Assembly (NCBI GenBank): GCA_027605045.1
Contig: JAQFWX010000006.1
Coordinates: 1,302,001-1,366,000, forward strand
Length of the DNA: 64,000 nt
Source: Phallus indusiatus
Taxonomy: Eukaryota; Basidiomycota; Agaricomycetes; Phallales; Phallaceae
Reading direction: 5' to 3'
Every line of letters begins with the position of its first letter. Positions within the stretch are counted from its first letter, which is position 1. The position numbers were made by a program, and so were the translations under genes. Below the pieces are notes generated by a model that searched no databases, was not told the origin of the DNA, and saw only the letters and a program-made list of their open reading frames with translations. Positions 21,311-31,921 of the stretch are shown here, in pieces.

Positions 21311-24300
21311 TAAGGCTCTCAACGGGTTGCGGGTCATGCAGGTTTCACCCGCAGGTACCCGTACCCGTACCCGCAGGTCACGGGTACCCGCTATACAGGT
21401 ACCCGGCGCTTGTCTAACCCGGGTCAGGTAAGGATAACATTTTAATAATTCACGGGTACCCGCCATTACCTGTATATATAATTTACTGAATATAGTCTCA
21501 AAGTTTACATTTTAAGTAATGGCCACTGGTCAAATTTACAATTGTAAGGGCATCTCAGATCTAGACCAGAGCTAGAATAAGCTTTCGGCACTGGTGCTCG
21601 CATGGTTAAAATTTCCTCATATTATGTCCTTTACTACAAGAAGCGCAGCTCGAAAGAGAACACAAGAATCAGTACAAAATACTACTGAACAGACATCCGC
21701 TCCATCCAAAAAGTCTCGAGTATCCCCAGATGATTCTTCAAGCAACAATACTCCGGAACCAACTCCAAGCGCAGAGGCCGGTTCACCTAGCACGATAGTT
21801 GAGGATACAGCATCACCTGCAAAACCTCAAGAAAATGGAGAAGAAGATGAAGATGAGGTAGAGTTCAGTGAGTAAAGCAATAATTTTTTTTTGGCCAAGT
21901 TACTCACATTTGTTAGGGACCAAGCGTGCAGCCTGGACCTCCGATGTTTACAATCATTTCGATGAAATTCAGATTGCAAGGAATAAAGAAGGAAAAAAAT
22001 GTTATAGTGGCGGTGTTCTACTATATTCATTCCATTGCAAAGTGTAAGTCAGTCTAAATAATTCATTCAAAGAAGAACTGACAATTTTTAGGAGCGGTAT
22101 GACCAAAACTCGCAAGATGACGGACACCTCCACCGGCAATCTAAAGAAGCATGTGGACGCTTGTACTCCTCGCGCCAACCAAGCATCCGTCGAACTCATG
22201 CAAAACTTCAGTGGCGGTTATACGAGGCAAAGACTACGGTGGATGATCGTGCGTTGGTTAGCACGATGTAACCGTCCCTATGCAATCATAGAAGATCCTG
22301 AGCTCCGTGAGATATTCCAAATGCTCTATTCAAAAGCAGACATACCTTCTGCCACAACGGTGTCCAAAGACGTGCAACGGGCGCATTCCTTGATGAAGCC
22401 TAAGCTACTAGAAGTACTAGAGGTTAGTGTAACGAACGTCTAAAATATGAATAACCAGCTGACCTTGATTCAAACACAGAAACATTCGGGGGCTGTCCAC
22501 GTAGCTCTTGATGCCTGGTCTTCCAAAAAGGCGAGCTCGTACCTAGGGCTAACAATTCAATGGTGCCCCGACGAATCAGACACAATTACGGAACTTACGT
22601 TAGATTTCATACGTGTTCCATACAGCCATACAGGAGCTTACTTGGCTGACCAAGTACACACTGTACTGTGTGACTTTAATCTCACTGATAAGGTTTGGCG
22701 CTTTCACTTCTCCTTCGACGTTGCAACACCCTAACCCTTCATCAGTTGATGGCACTTGCGGGCGATAACGCGTCAAATAACAATACAATGACGGCGTCTT
22801 TAGGAGCTCTTTTGCCGACTTGGGGTGGACAGAGGTTCCGCATTCGTTGCTTCGCCCATGTTATCAATCTTGTTGAACAGGTAAGTGTTATTCGTGTCTG
22901 AACATCATAAAGTACTTATCTAGCACCATTGCAGGCATTCTTAATGCCGTTTCGCGACGTCAAAACAAAAAAACAAGGCGACCATCTGTCAGAGAGCGAT
23001 GGAGACGACGATGCTGATGATACGGACCGACTAGCTAAAAAGTTAGCAGCGCTACATGAAGAACGGGACGAAGAAGATGAAGAATACGAACATGAAGAGG
23101 ATCCAGTCAACCAGGAGCTTCTGGCAGAAGAGGTAGCCATGCTGCATGAAGAATCCATCCGTGAGATAGGAGCACTGTCTGTGAAGCAGAGATTTGAGGC
23201 TAAGTTCGTGCTCTCAAAGGTGTGTCTTTTCTATTACAAATTGTTCATTGACTAACATACATTTTAGGCAACTGGACTTGCCAAACGAGTCGCACACTCC
23301 GATCCCGTGCAGACGGCGTTTTTAGAATGCTGCGAACGCCACCAACTTGAGCCTCTCATGCTTAAAAGACCGGTGGCCACACGTTGGAACACGCACCTCG
23401 AGTGTTTGACCCGTCATCTCCTCCAAAAGCAAGCTGTTGTCCGTTTGTGTGACAACGCTGCTTACTCCAAATTCCGTCTTGACAAGTATATCTTGTCAGA
23501 CGCTGAGTGGAGCATCCTGACTGACCTTAAGCCAGCGCTCGAGGTATGTCTTTTTTTCATCTTTCAGTACTGAAACTTACTTTCAAATAGATATTTGAGC
23601 GCGTCACGAAGCACGTCTCACAAAAGGAGTCCGTTATGGTTCATCAAGTAATCCCGATCATTGACAAAATCACGGACCAGCTTGAAGAGCTGGTCCAAAA
23701 CGATCAACTCCATTTCGCTATCCGTCATGGAGCTAAGACGGCGCTGTCAGTTTTGGATAAATACTATTCCAAAACTGATGAATCTTATATTTATCGGATG
23801 GCGATCAGTGAGCTTAGTTCATTGTCTATTCTTAATCCCGGCTTATGTTCTTTTTTAGTTCTTCACCCGGGGTATAAAACCCAATACTTTATTGACAGAG
23901 AATGGCCGGATGATTGGATTGAAGAAGCTATACGAATTACGCGGCTGGTCTGGAACGAACGGTATAAACCCAAGACCGTCGCTACCACACCTGTACAGCA
24001 ACCGGTATGTTTTAAAACTTCAAACGTTTATGAGTAAACTTATAATCTTTTCACAGAAAACTCAACGGAATGAATGGTTCGAGCCAACTCGAACCAAAGT
24101 CTCAACTGAGGATGCACTTACGGCATATCTAGCACAACCACCCGTCGACACCTGTGCACTGCCACTTTCGTATTGGCACGGGCAGCTTATGTCTCGCCTC
24201 GCGTCACCCGAACTAACTCGCTTTGCCAAGGATGTTCTAAGCAGTCCAGGTAAGTCATTATGAAAATTGTTGTTAGATCATTTCTAACTATTGTTTAGCT

Positions 24301-24832
24301 ACTTCAGTAGACGTTGAACGTTTATTTTCTCTGTCCGGGAAGACCGTATCACCCCTGCGCACATGTTTGACGGATGCTTCTATTCGTTCAACGGTAACGT
24401 TGAATTCATGGCTCAAGCTCCCAGACATATCTGCAGAAAAGCAATTCATGGATGAACTATCTGAGGGGTGGAAACGCGGGAAAAATCGAAAACAGGCAGC
24501 GGCAAAGGAGGCGCAGGTGTCTACAGACACAATGATTATTGATGATGATGCGTAGTATAGTCTTTTTCTAGTATTTCTTTGTATATCCTCAATAATACAA
24601 TTATCAACAAAGCCTAATACCATATATTTTAAGCTATTTTACATTCGGGTACCCGCGGGTTTACCTGCGGGTACCTGCAGGTACCTGTACGAACAGGTTA
24701 ACCTGTAAAACCTGGGGGTTTTTGGAGTACCCGCGGGTATTACCCGGGTAGGGTCAAGGATACCGGTCCGTTAACAGTCGACCCGCGGGTACGGGTACCC
24801 GTACCCGCGGGTCAAACCCGTTGAGAGCCTTA
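21311..24832 (+). mobile_element. hAT-1, full-length hAT transposon
   Basis: The ends are TAAGGCTCTCAACGGG and CCCGTTGAGAGCCTTA, with many CCCGCGGGTA-like repeats just inside both ends, probably transposase-binding sites. It carries a complete-looking transposase gene. The flanking eight bases differ (AGCGCAGC left, GCGGCGTG right). The left flank lies in the MULE tail gene and the right flank in the Gypsy-1 3' LTR, so DNA was lost at this element. Confidence 0.92.
21624..24555 (+). CDS. hAT transposase with BED zinc finger (hAT-1)
   Basis: The enzyme cuts and rejoins hAT ends. The gene has about ten exons separated by introns near 50 bp. The N-terminus is Ser/Pro/acidic. A BED finger follows (LYSFHCKV ... 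GNLKKHVDAC). The catalytic core shows LDAWSSKKASSYLG (first Asp), AGDNASNN (second Asp) and RCFAHVINLV. A long acidic insertion (DEEDEEYEHEED) interrupts the core. The C-terminal part has TSVDVERLFSLSGK, holding the Glu and the dimerisation region, and ends MIIDDDA. I see no frame break in the exons checked, so it may be active. ATG 21624 was chosen because the sequence after it (MSFTTRSAARKRTQ) is protein-like. Confidence 0.85.
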
Positions 24833-25076
24833 GCGGCGTGCGGCCCTGGCACAGCTAAGTGCCAGGCGCCCAAGCCGAGCCTAAGCGACGTGATGTCACG
24901 GGCATCACGCCGTGTACGAGCGCGCAACGCGCGCGAGCAGAGAAGGTGAAATATGGACGGAGAGAATAAACGGATGGTAGAGGCAATGCACGGGAAATAT
25001 AAATAAGATAGAAATAGATATATACCGATGATAATAAATAAGGAAAAATGAGGGGACGCGGTAGCGTACCCTGACA
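24833..25076 (-). repeat. Gypsy-1 3' LTR, truncated
   Basis: It keeps the first 244 bp of the LTR in element orientation. The remaining roughly 155 bp, which should hold the TATA box and transcript start, are absent at the hAT-1 junction. A G-rich polypurine tract precedes it. Confidence 0.92.
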
Positions 25077-25262
25077 CCACCCCCCCTTCAACGAGGCGGC
25101 GTCCCGACGCCTGTAGCTTCGACTAATGATGCTTGCAACTTGGAGAAATCGAACCGAGGGCGACGATGGAAAAGGAGACCATTTATCGAGTGCGGCGCAC
25201 TCGGGTGCTCACGGTGGAACTGCCTAATGAGATCTGGGGCTGCAATATTCGACTCGGGTTCC

Positions 25263-25658
25263 TGTCAGGGTACGCTACCGCCGTCTCTCATTTTCTTATT
25301 TATTATCATCGGCATCACTTCCTTTCTATTTTATTTATCATTTCCATATTTTACTTTCACTCTCCGTTTCCTTGTTCTGTCTCTATTTCACCTTCTCTAC
25401 TCGCGCGCGTTGCGCGCTCGTACCCGGCGTGATGCCCGTGACATCACGTCGCTTAGGTTCGGTTTGGGCGCCTGGCACTTAGCTGTGTCAGGGCCGCACG
25501 CCGCGTCGTCGTTTTATGTATATAGTAGCTGTACCTAGAGTGAGGGTCCCTAAGCTTGTTCTCTTAGGATCCCCTCCCTCTAGGTGAGTAGTTAGTTTCC
25601 CTTCCAATATATTATCTTAGGATCCCCTCCCTCTAGTGTGAGCTGAGTAGCCCTAACA
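25263..25658 (+). repeat. Solo LTR-A copy (e), opposite to Gypsy-1
   Basis: A complete LTR with TGTCAGGG/CCCTAACA ends and a perfect 5-bp duplication GTTCC (25258-25262 and 25659-25663). It splits the Gypsy-1 chromodomain after DQWE; the frame resumes as PESNIAAPDLIRQ on the other side. Being inverted, it is not the element's own LTR. Confidence 0.95.
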
Positions 25659-27335
25659 GTTCCCATTGATCATGCTCGGGACCATAGCCTTCCCAACGCA
25701 CCTTATATTCGAGTCGTCTCCGGAATACACGACTGTCCAAAATCCGTTCCACGACGTAGTGCTCACCGTCATCTCTGATCTCTGGAGGTGGGGGAGCCTT
25801 GACGCGACGACCCGGGATTGTATCTTCAACCTTTGGACGCAACTTCCCGACGTGGAATACTGGATGAAGCCTTGACATCGACAGTGGTAAACGCAGCTTA
25901 TATGCGTGCGACCCGACCTTGCTGACTATCGGAAAAGGCCCTAAGTACCGATGCGATAACTTGGCGGAGGGCCTGGTGGTACGAATGTCGCTCGAATCGA
26001 GGTATACCTTGTCGCCAACCTTGTATTCAGGTGCCGGGATGTGTTTCCGATCGTAGTACTTGGCCATCTCGTCCTTCGACTTGGCTATGGCGGCCTTGGC
26101 TTCCTCTATCGTCGACTCCATACGTGTCTTGAACTCGTTGACAGATTCGATCTTGGAGTCGGCAACCAGCGGTTCGAATCCCATACGAGGATGTCGTCCA
26201 GTGTCGAGCTCGAACGGTGTCGCGCGCGTTGCTGAGTGTACGTGGTTGTTATATGCGAACTCAGCCAAAGGCAGTATCTGGTCCCAGTCGTCCTGCCGCT
26301 CAGAGGTGAAAAGTCGAAGGTATTGTTCGACTTCTGCGTTGACACGCTCCGTCTGACCATCGGTTTGAGGATGATATGCCGTAGAGGGTGCAAGCCGTAT
26401 GCCAAGGAGCCTAGAAAGCTCCTGTGTGAAGCGGGACGCGAACTGGGGACCTCTGTCAGAGATCACCTTCATGGGGAGACCATGGAGCTTCCAGACGTGT
26501 TGAAGGTACAGACGGGCTAGACCTGTCGCGTCAAGTGTCGTAAATGTCGGCACGAAATGAACCCGTTTGGTGAGAGAGTCGACGACAGAGAGGATCGCGT
26601 CGAAACCGTTGGATTCTGGCAGCTCCACGATGAAGTCGACTGAGATGTGTTCCCAGGGTCGACTTGGCACTTCTGTGGGTCGGAGAAGGCCATAGGGAGC
26701 ATGACGAGGGGGTTTCGTACGTAGACACATGTCGCAGGCCTCGACGTAGCGTTGGACATACCTGGAGACACCTGGCCACCAGAAGGTGCGCGAAACGAGC
26801 TCGAGGGTCTTGAAACAACCCGGGTGACCACCGAGTTTGGTGTCGTGGTGCCTGGAAAGGATTTTCCGACGCAGCTCGTCGACGTTTGGCACGTAAACCT
26901 TGCCGCGATAATAGAGGAGGTCCTGGTCTTCAAACCATTCCGATGAGTGAGCTGAACGACCACCCAGTGCACGAAGTGTTGCAACGGCTTTGGAAACGCT
27001 ATCTTCGACCTTGCCTTCCCGATTGGCCTTGCGAATCTGGCGTAGCAAGTCCTCCTCCTCCCTTTAAGGCGGAATGTTTGCAGAGCATTGATTGCAAACA
27101 TTTCGGGTCGGATTAGGGTGACGCCACGATTGTCGTCCTTTCCCGAGCCATGATCTGGGCGGCGGGATAGGCCATCAGGTTTCCCCATCGACTTGCCCGG
27201 TATATGCTGTAGGGTGAAGTCGAATCGCGAGAGATATACTGACCATCTAGCTTGACGACGATTGAGGTTACGCGCGGACATGAAATACTCGAGATTCTTG
27301 TGATCAGTCCGTATGTCGATAGGGTGAGATGCGCC

Positions 27336-27593
27336 TAAGGTTCTCAACGGGTTTTACCCGTGGGTATGGGTACCCGCGCCTGCAGGTACCCGAACCTGTG
27401 GGTTTGATTTTTTCCAAAACCCGCGGGTATAGGTACGGGTTTTTCACGGGTTTACCCGCGGGTATCGGGTCAAACCCGTTTCTCAAAAATCGAAAATTGC
27501 AAAACCCGGGGCAGGTATGGTTTAGCTTTTTGCACGAAAATACCCATACCCGCGGGTATTACCCGTCATACCCGAAACCCGTTGAGACCCTTA
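27336..27593. mobile_element. hAT-type MITE in Gypsy-1 pol, 258 bp
   Basis: TAAGGTTCTCAACGGG ends with a perfect 8-bp duplication GATGCGCC (27328-27335 and 27594-27601). It is nearly identical to the MITE at 14468-14725. The uninterrupted site is seen in Gypsy-2. Confidence 0.95.
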
Positions 27594-29692
27594 GATGCGC
27601 CTTCGAGAAAGTGTCGCCATTCCTCTAAAGATCGTATGATAGCGAGCATCTCCTTGTCGTGAATCTCATAGTTGCGTTCGACGGGGCTGAGGGCCTTCGA
27701 GAAGAACGCAACTGGGTGCCATTTACCGTCCTCGTTCGACAACTGTGAGAGAACCGCGCCTGTTGCAAAGTCGGAGCTGTCTGCTTCAACCCGGTAAGGA
27801 TTAGCGGGGTTGGGAATGAGAAGAATGGGGGCAGAGGTGATCGACGACTTCAGAGTATCGAAAGCATGCTGACAAGTGTCGGACCAGACGAAGGGTGTAT
27901 CTTTCTTGGTTAACCCGAACATGGGATTGGCAATACGTGCGAAATCCTTGATAAACCGACGGTAGAAGTTGGCGAAGCCCAAGAAGGACTGAACCTCAGT
28001 GACGTTCTTCGGGATGGGCCAGTCTCTGACACCCGAGACTTTCGCGGGATCCATCTCGACTGTGTTCTCGGAAATGACAACACCCAAGTACTCGATCTTA
28101 GTCCGGCAGAACTCGCACTTCTCAGCCTTGAGATACAGCTTGTGCTCGCGGAGACGTTCGAGAACGCGTCGTGTTACCTGGTCATGTTGTTCCCGATCCC
28201 GAGTATAGATGAGAATGTCGTCGATGTAGACGGCAACGACACCTTCCGAGATCATGTCCTCGAAGATCTCGTTCATCATTGTCTGGAAGGTCGCAGGGCT
28301 ATTTGTGAGACCAAAGAACATTACCAGAGGTTCGAAAAGGCCGCGGTTGGTGCGGAAAGCAGCCTTCCACTCGTCTCCTTCCTTTATCCGCACATTGTTG
28401 TAACCCCAGCGCACGTCCAGCTTGGTAAAGTACCGGGCACCTTGCAATTTGTTGATGAGCTCTGAGATCAGGGGCAGCGGGTAACGGTTCTTAATCGTCA
28501 TAGCATTCAATGCCCGATAGTCCTGGATGAGACGAAGAGAGCCATCTTTCTTCTTAATGAAGAATACCGGGGACGCCATGGGCGACTTGGAGGGTCGGAT
28601 TCGTCCAGACGCAAGGTTTTCTTCTAGAAACGCGTCTAACTCGGCCTGCTCGTTGGGTGACAACGGGTAGATCTTGCATGACTTGGGCTCAGAACCTGGC
28701 ACAAGCTCTATCGGGTGGTCCCACTTCTTCGATTGCGGCAACGAGTCGAACGACTCCTTCGAGAAAATGTCGGCAAAGTCGTGGAACCTCTCTGGCACGA
28801 TATCCCGAAAACCTTTGGGTGCTGGTGCGTCCGCGTTGTTGGCGTGAGCTCGAGCCAGTCGCTGGGAGATGGTCTCGGTGGCATATATGCGGGGAGTGTC
28901 GGGCCCGTCGGGTAGCATAGATATCGCGAACAGTCGATCACCCTCTTCAATCTCAGACTCGACGTCGACCAGGTCTGGTATGTCAGGATCATCGGCCTCA
29001 GTGTCGTCGAGCTCTGGCAGAGGTGCGCGTCGGATCTGTTGGAACGCGCGCTTAGAGAGCTTACCCGCTGGCCAGCGTGGGGCACAAGACCGACAGCTGG
29101 GGCTGCAGCGCATGAACTCTACTTGACCAGTTGTGTAGTCTATGACGGGATTGTGAGCCTTGAACCACGGCAGTCCAAACAGGACGGGATACTTGAGTGA
29201 GGTAACGGCGAACAAGGTGCGTTCAGAGTGATCCCGAGCGAACAACGAGGTCGACAACGTGGGTGATAGAGCCAGCGTGGTTGGGCGTACCGTCGACGTT
29301 AAACACGGGAATGGGTTTAGCAAGGCGTACAGAGGGAAGCCGATGTTTCTCGACAAAGTCGCGATCGAGGAACATACCGCTAGCCCCGGTGTCCAGCATG
29401 GCCTTGCTGTGCAGCAGGGCTCCGGTGTCAACACTCTGTAGCTCTACTGGAATCTCTAGCTTCTGCGTGCCTGCGGTAGCTGCGAGTCGGTATTCCTTTG
29501 GCAATGCACGACGTTGAGAAGGCGACAGCATACATGGGGTAGAAACAGAACGTGTGGCAAGTGGAGGCGGTTCTTTGGGTTTGTCAGGGGATGCAGCAGG
29601 GGTAGTTAGATTCGAATCAGGAGTGTCATTTTGTTCGCGATCTATGTACAAAATGTCGAATCTATTAGATGTCGGCAACGAGGGTGCATCTA

Positions 29693-31360
29693 TCACTCGT
29701 CGCCGTTTTGAAAATCCTCTACCTCTGTTGCAGCCACAGTCTCGCCTTGGGTCAGAGCAGAGTCACCACGCGCCTGGGCTTCCAACGCGTCTTTCTGGGC
29801 CAACAAATGTGCGATATTGTCGTCCAATTCGTCGGGCTGAAGATACCGAATGTCGTACGCGCGAGGGCATTCACGAGCCCAATGGCCTGTTGCTCCACAG
29901 CGATGACATCTGGTCGATTCTGGGCCTACGCGTCGACGAGCAGCGTCAACGTCCATCGGGTCGTGTCTAACCTGGGATGTAGGAGCAGAAGCCGCAGGTC
30001 TAGGAGGCAACGCGGGCGCGAGTTGAGGTGCTGGCCTGGGAGGTGGGTAAGAAGGAGCTTGATAGGAAGGGGCAGGGGGCCTCCTCTGGATCTGGAGGGT
30101 CTGATAGGACGGAAAAGGGTTGGGACGGGGTCGATTAGTGGGGACGATCGCGGGATTCGTCTGAACCATTCCAGAGCCTACGAGTCGGCGACGAGCAGCA
30201 GTGAAAGCCTCGTTGGCACGCCTGTCCATGTCAAACATGCGTGCTTGCCTGATCCAGCCCTCGTAGTCGTGAAGTGCGGGTCGGTCCTTCATCGTCGCTA
30301 CCAAAGATGCAATTGTCGGGTCTAAACCGTTACGAAAGTACGTGTTAATGGCGAGTCCTTCCGTAAAGCCAGCGTGCTCAATGAGCACGCGGAAGGCATC
30401 CACATACTCTTCTACAGTCCTGTTGCCTTGGACATAGCGGTTGGAATAGAGGGTGTTGATGGCATCCTCTTGCTCGGATTGTGGAAAGAAATCTGCCTTG
30501 AATCGTTCCCGAAAGGCATTCCAGTCGGCGAAGGGCTTCTCTCCTCTTTGATACCTTTTCAGCATAGATTCGCTGAAGGTAAGGGCGCGGCTGTCACGGT
30601 ACGCTAGCGCCTTTTCCGATTATTCGATTTCTTCGATTTCTTTCGGTTTCATTTCGTGTTACGATTTCCTCCATTTCCCGTACTTTGCCGTTTCCATTAG
30701 TTCCATCGTTTTCTCGATTTTTCGATCTCTTCGATTTCCCTCGATTTCTGTCTATATCTCCTCGGATCCCATGGGGATCAGTTGGGCGCTTCGTATCCTG
30801 TACTTATATGCGTTTTCCCTAGAGGGGGATACCTAAGCTTGTTCTCTTAGGTTTTCCCTCCTCTAGGTGAGTAGTTAGTCGCTGCCCCTCAATAGATCTT
30901 AGGTTTTCCCTCCTCTAGGTGTGTGCCCTGAGTCGCCCTAACAGCGGCCTTCATTCATGTACGACATTGCCCAGCCGATTTTGAGTTCATCAGTCTCGAA
31001 ATCGCGACTGCATATACTCATGTAAAACTCAACGGTGTTCCAGAAGGCACGACCCTTGGAGCGATCTCTGTCGAACGAAGGAGGTACAGCAGGTCGGGTA
31101 TTTCGGGAAGAGCGTGAACTGGCTTGATGCTCAGGAGCCGGTGGTTGTCCAGGTGAGGACGCGTCGTCAACAGGGGTGTTTTGGGTAGGAGCAGCTCTAG
31201 CCGCGTCTCGGATGCTCCGTAGGACCTCAATCATCTGTGAGGCCTGGGATTCCTGTCTTGCCATGCGGGCATCCATTTCCGCGAATTGCCGCATGATAAT
31301 AGTCGCCACATCTTCGAGGGTGACGATTTGGGGTGCAGAGGGTGGGGGTGAGGAATCCAT
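29693..31360 (-). pseudogene. Gypsy-1 gag, split by solo LTR-B1
   Basis: The nucleocapsid precursor begins MDSSPPPSAPQIVTLEDVA at 31360. It has a capsid-like region (FWNTVEFYMSICSRDFETD ... FKADFFPQSEQEDAINTLY), a Pro-rich part and a CCHC knuckle CHRCGATGHWAREC near the end. Solo LTR-B1 interrupts it at NEGR/ALTF; Gypsy-2 shows the intact form. The stop is TGA in QNGDE*, and pol follows in the -1 frame. Confidence 0.93.
30592..30943 (+). repeat. Solo LTR-B copy 1
   Basis: A 352-bp LTR running TGTCACGGTACGCTAGCG ... GTCGCCCTAACA, with a perfect 5-bp duplication GCGGC (30587-30591 and 30944-30948). The empty site is visible in Gypsy-2. It is related to LTR-A only in its 3' half, including the shared CCTAAGCTTGTTCTCTTAGG. 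Confidence 0.96.
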
Positions 31361-31510
31361 GAGAGAGAGAGAAAGGAAAAGGGGTTTTAGGACGGAGCAG
31401 AGGGGTCGATTATAGACGGGACTCGAGGGAAAATACGACGCTGCGATAGTCGGTGTCGAGCGCGATTTTTCAATAGTGAGTGTCGATAGAAACGACCAGT
31501 CTGCAAGTAG

Positions 31511-31523
31511 AAGCTTGTTCTAC
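31511..31523 (-). other. Gypsy-1 primer-binding site, self-priming type
   Basis: On the minus strand GTAGAACAAGCTT follows the 5' LTR. AGAACAAGCTT, two bases in, is the exact complement of AAGCTTGTTCT inside the LTR, which lies about 31 bp after the TATA box and so probably starts the transcript. This is the arrangement of Tf1/sushi elements, which prime on their own RNA. Confidence 0.75.
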
Positions 31524-31921
31524 TGTTAGGGCTACTCAGCTCACACTAGAGGGAGGGGATCCTAAGTAAATATATTGGAAGGTAACTATACTACTCACCT
31601 AGAGGGAGGGGATCCTAAGAGAACAAGCTTAGGGACCCTCACTCTAGGTACAGCTACTATATACATAAAACGACGACGCGGCGTGCGGCCCTGGCACAGC
31701 TAAGTGCCAGGCGCCCAAGCCGAGCCTAAGCGACGTGATGTCACGGGCATCACGCCGTGTACGAGCGCGCAACGCGCGCGAGCAGAGAAGGTGAAATATG
31801 GACGGAGAGAATAAACGGATGGTAGAGGCAATGCACGGGAAATATAAATAAGATAGAAATAGATATATACCGATGATAATAAATAAGGAAAAATGAGGGG
31901 ACGCGGTAGCGTACCCTGACA
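31524..31921 (-). repeat. Gypsy-1 5' LTR (LTR-A copy f)
   Basis: A complete 398-bp LTR. In element orientation it has a TATATAG box (31658-31664), then the predicted start at about 31630 in CCTAAGCTTGTTCTCTTAGG, then two copies of a GGATCCCCTCCCTCTAG segment. The base run outside is CCTGG, the presumed 5-bp duplication; its partner was lost with the hAT-1 deletion. Confidence 0.93.

Larger units (their letters stand above)
25088..29699 (-). pseudogene. Gypsy-1 pol, broken
   Basis: Polyprotein order: protease (MLDTGASGMF), reverse transcriptase (YIDDILIYTR active site), RNase H (RVEADSSDFATGAV), integrase zinc site (HPGCFKTLELVSRTFWW ... CDMCLRTK), integrase core and chromodomain (EYKVRWEGYGPEHDQWE). 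Compared with Gypsy-2 it lacks two bases near 29236 and one base near 27061; both shift the frame. A MITE splits it at EGAS/HPIDIRTDHK, and solo LTR-A (e) splits the chromodomain. The product cannot be made from this copy. Confidence 0.93.
24833..31921 (-). mobile_element. Gypsy-1, LTR retrotransposon with chromodomain
   Basis: Minus-strand order: 5' LTR 31524-31921, primer-binding site, gag, pol, polypurine tract 25077-25090, 3' LTR 24833-25076 (cut by hAT-1). The 244 bp that remain of the 3' LTR look identical to the 5' LTR, so the insertion is young. Three later insertions sit inside: solo LTR-A (e), an hAT-type MITE and solo LTR-B1. Pol has two small frameshifts. Confidence 0.93.

Noticed and set aside
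25263..25658. LTR taken as the Gypsy-1 3' LTR
   Set aside because: It is inverted relative to the element, has its own GTTCC duplication and interrupts the chromodomain; the true 3' LTR follows the polypurine tract at 24833-25076.
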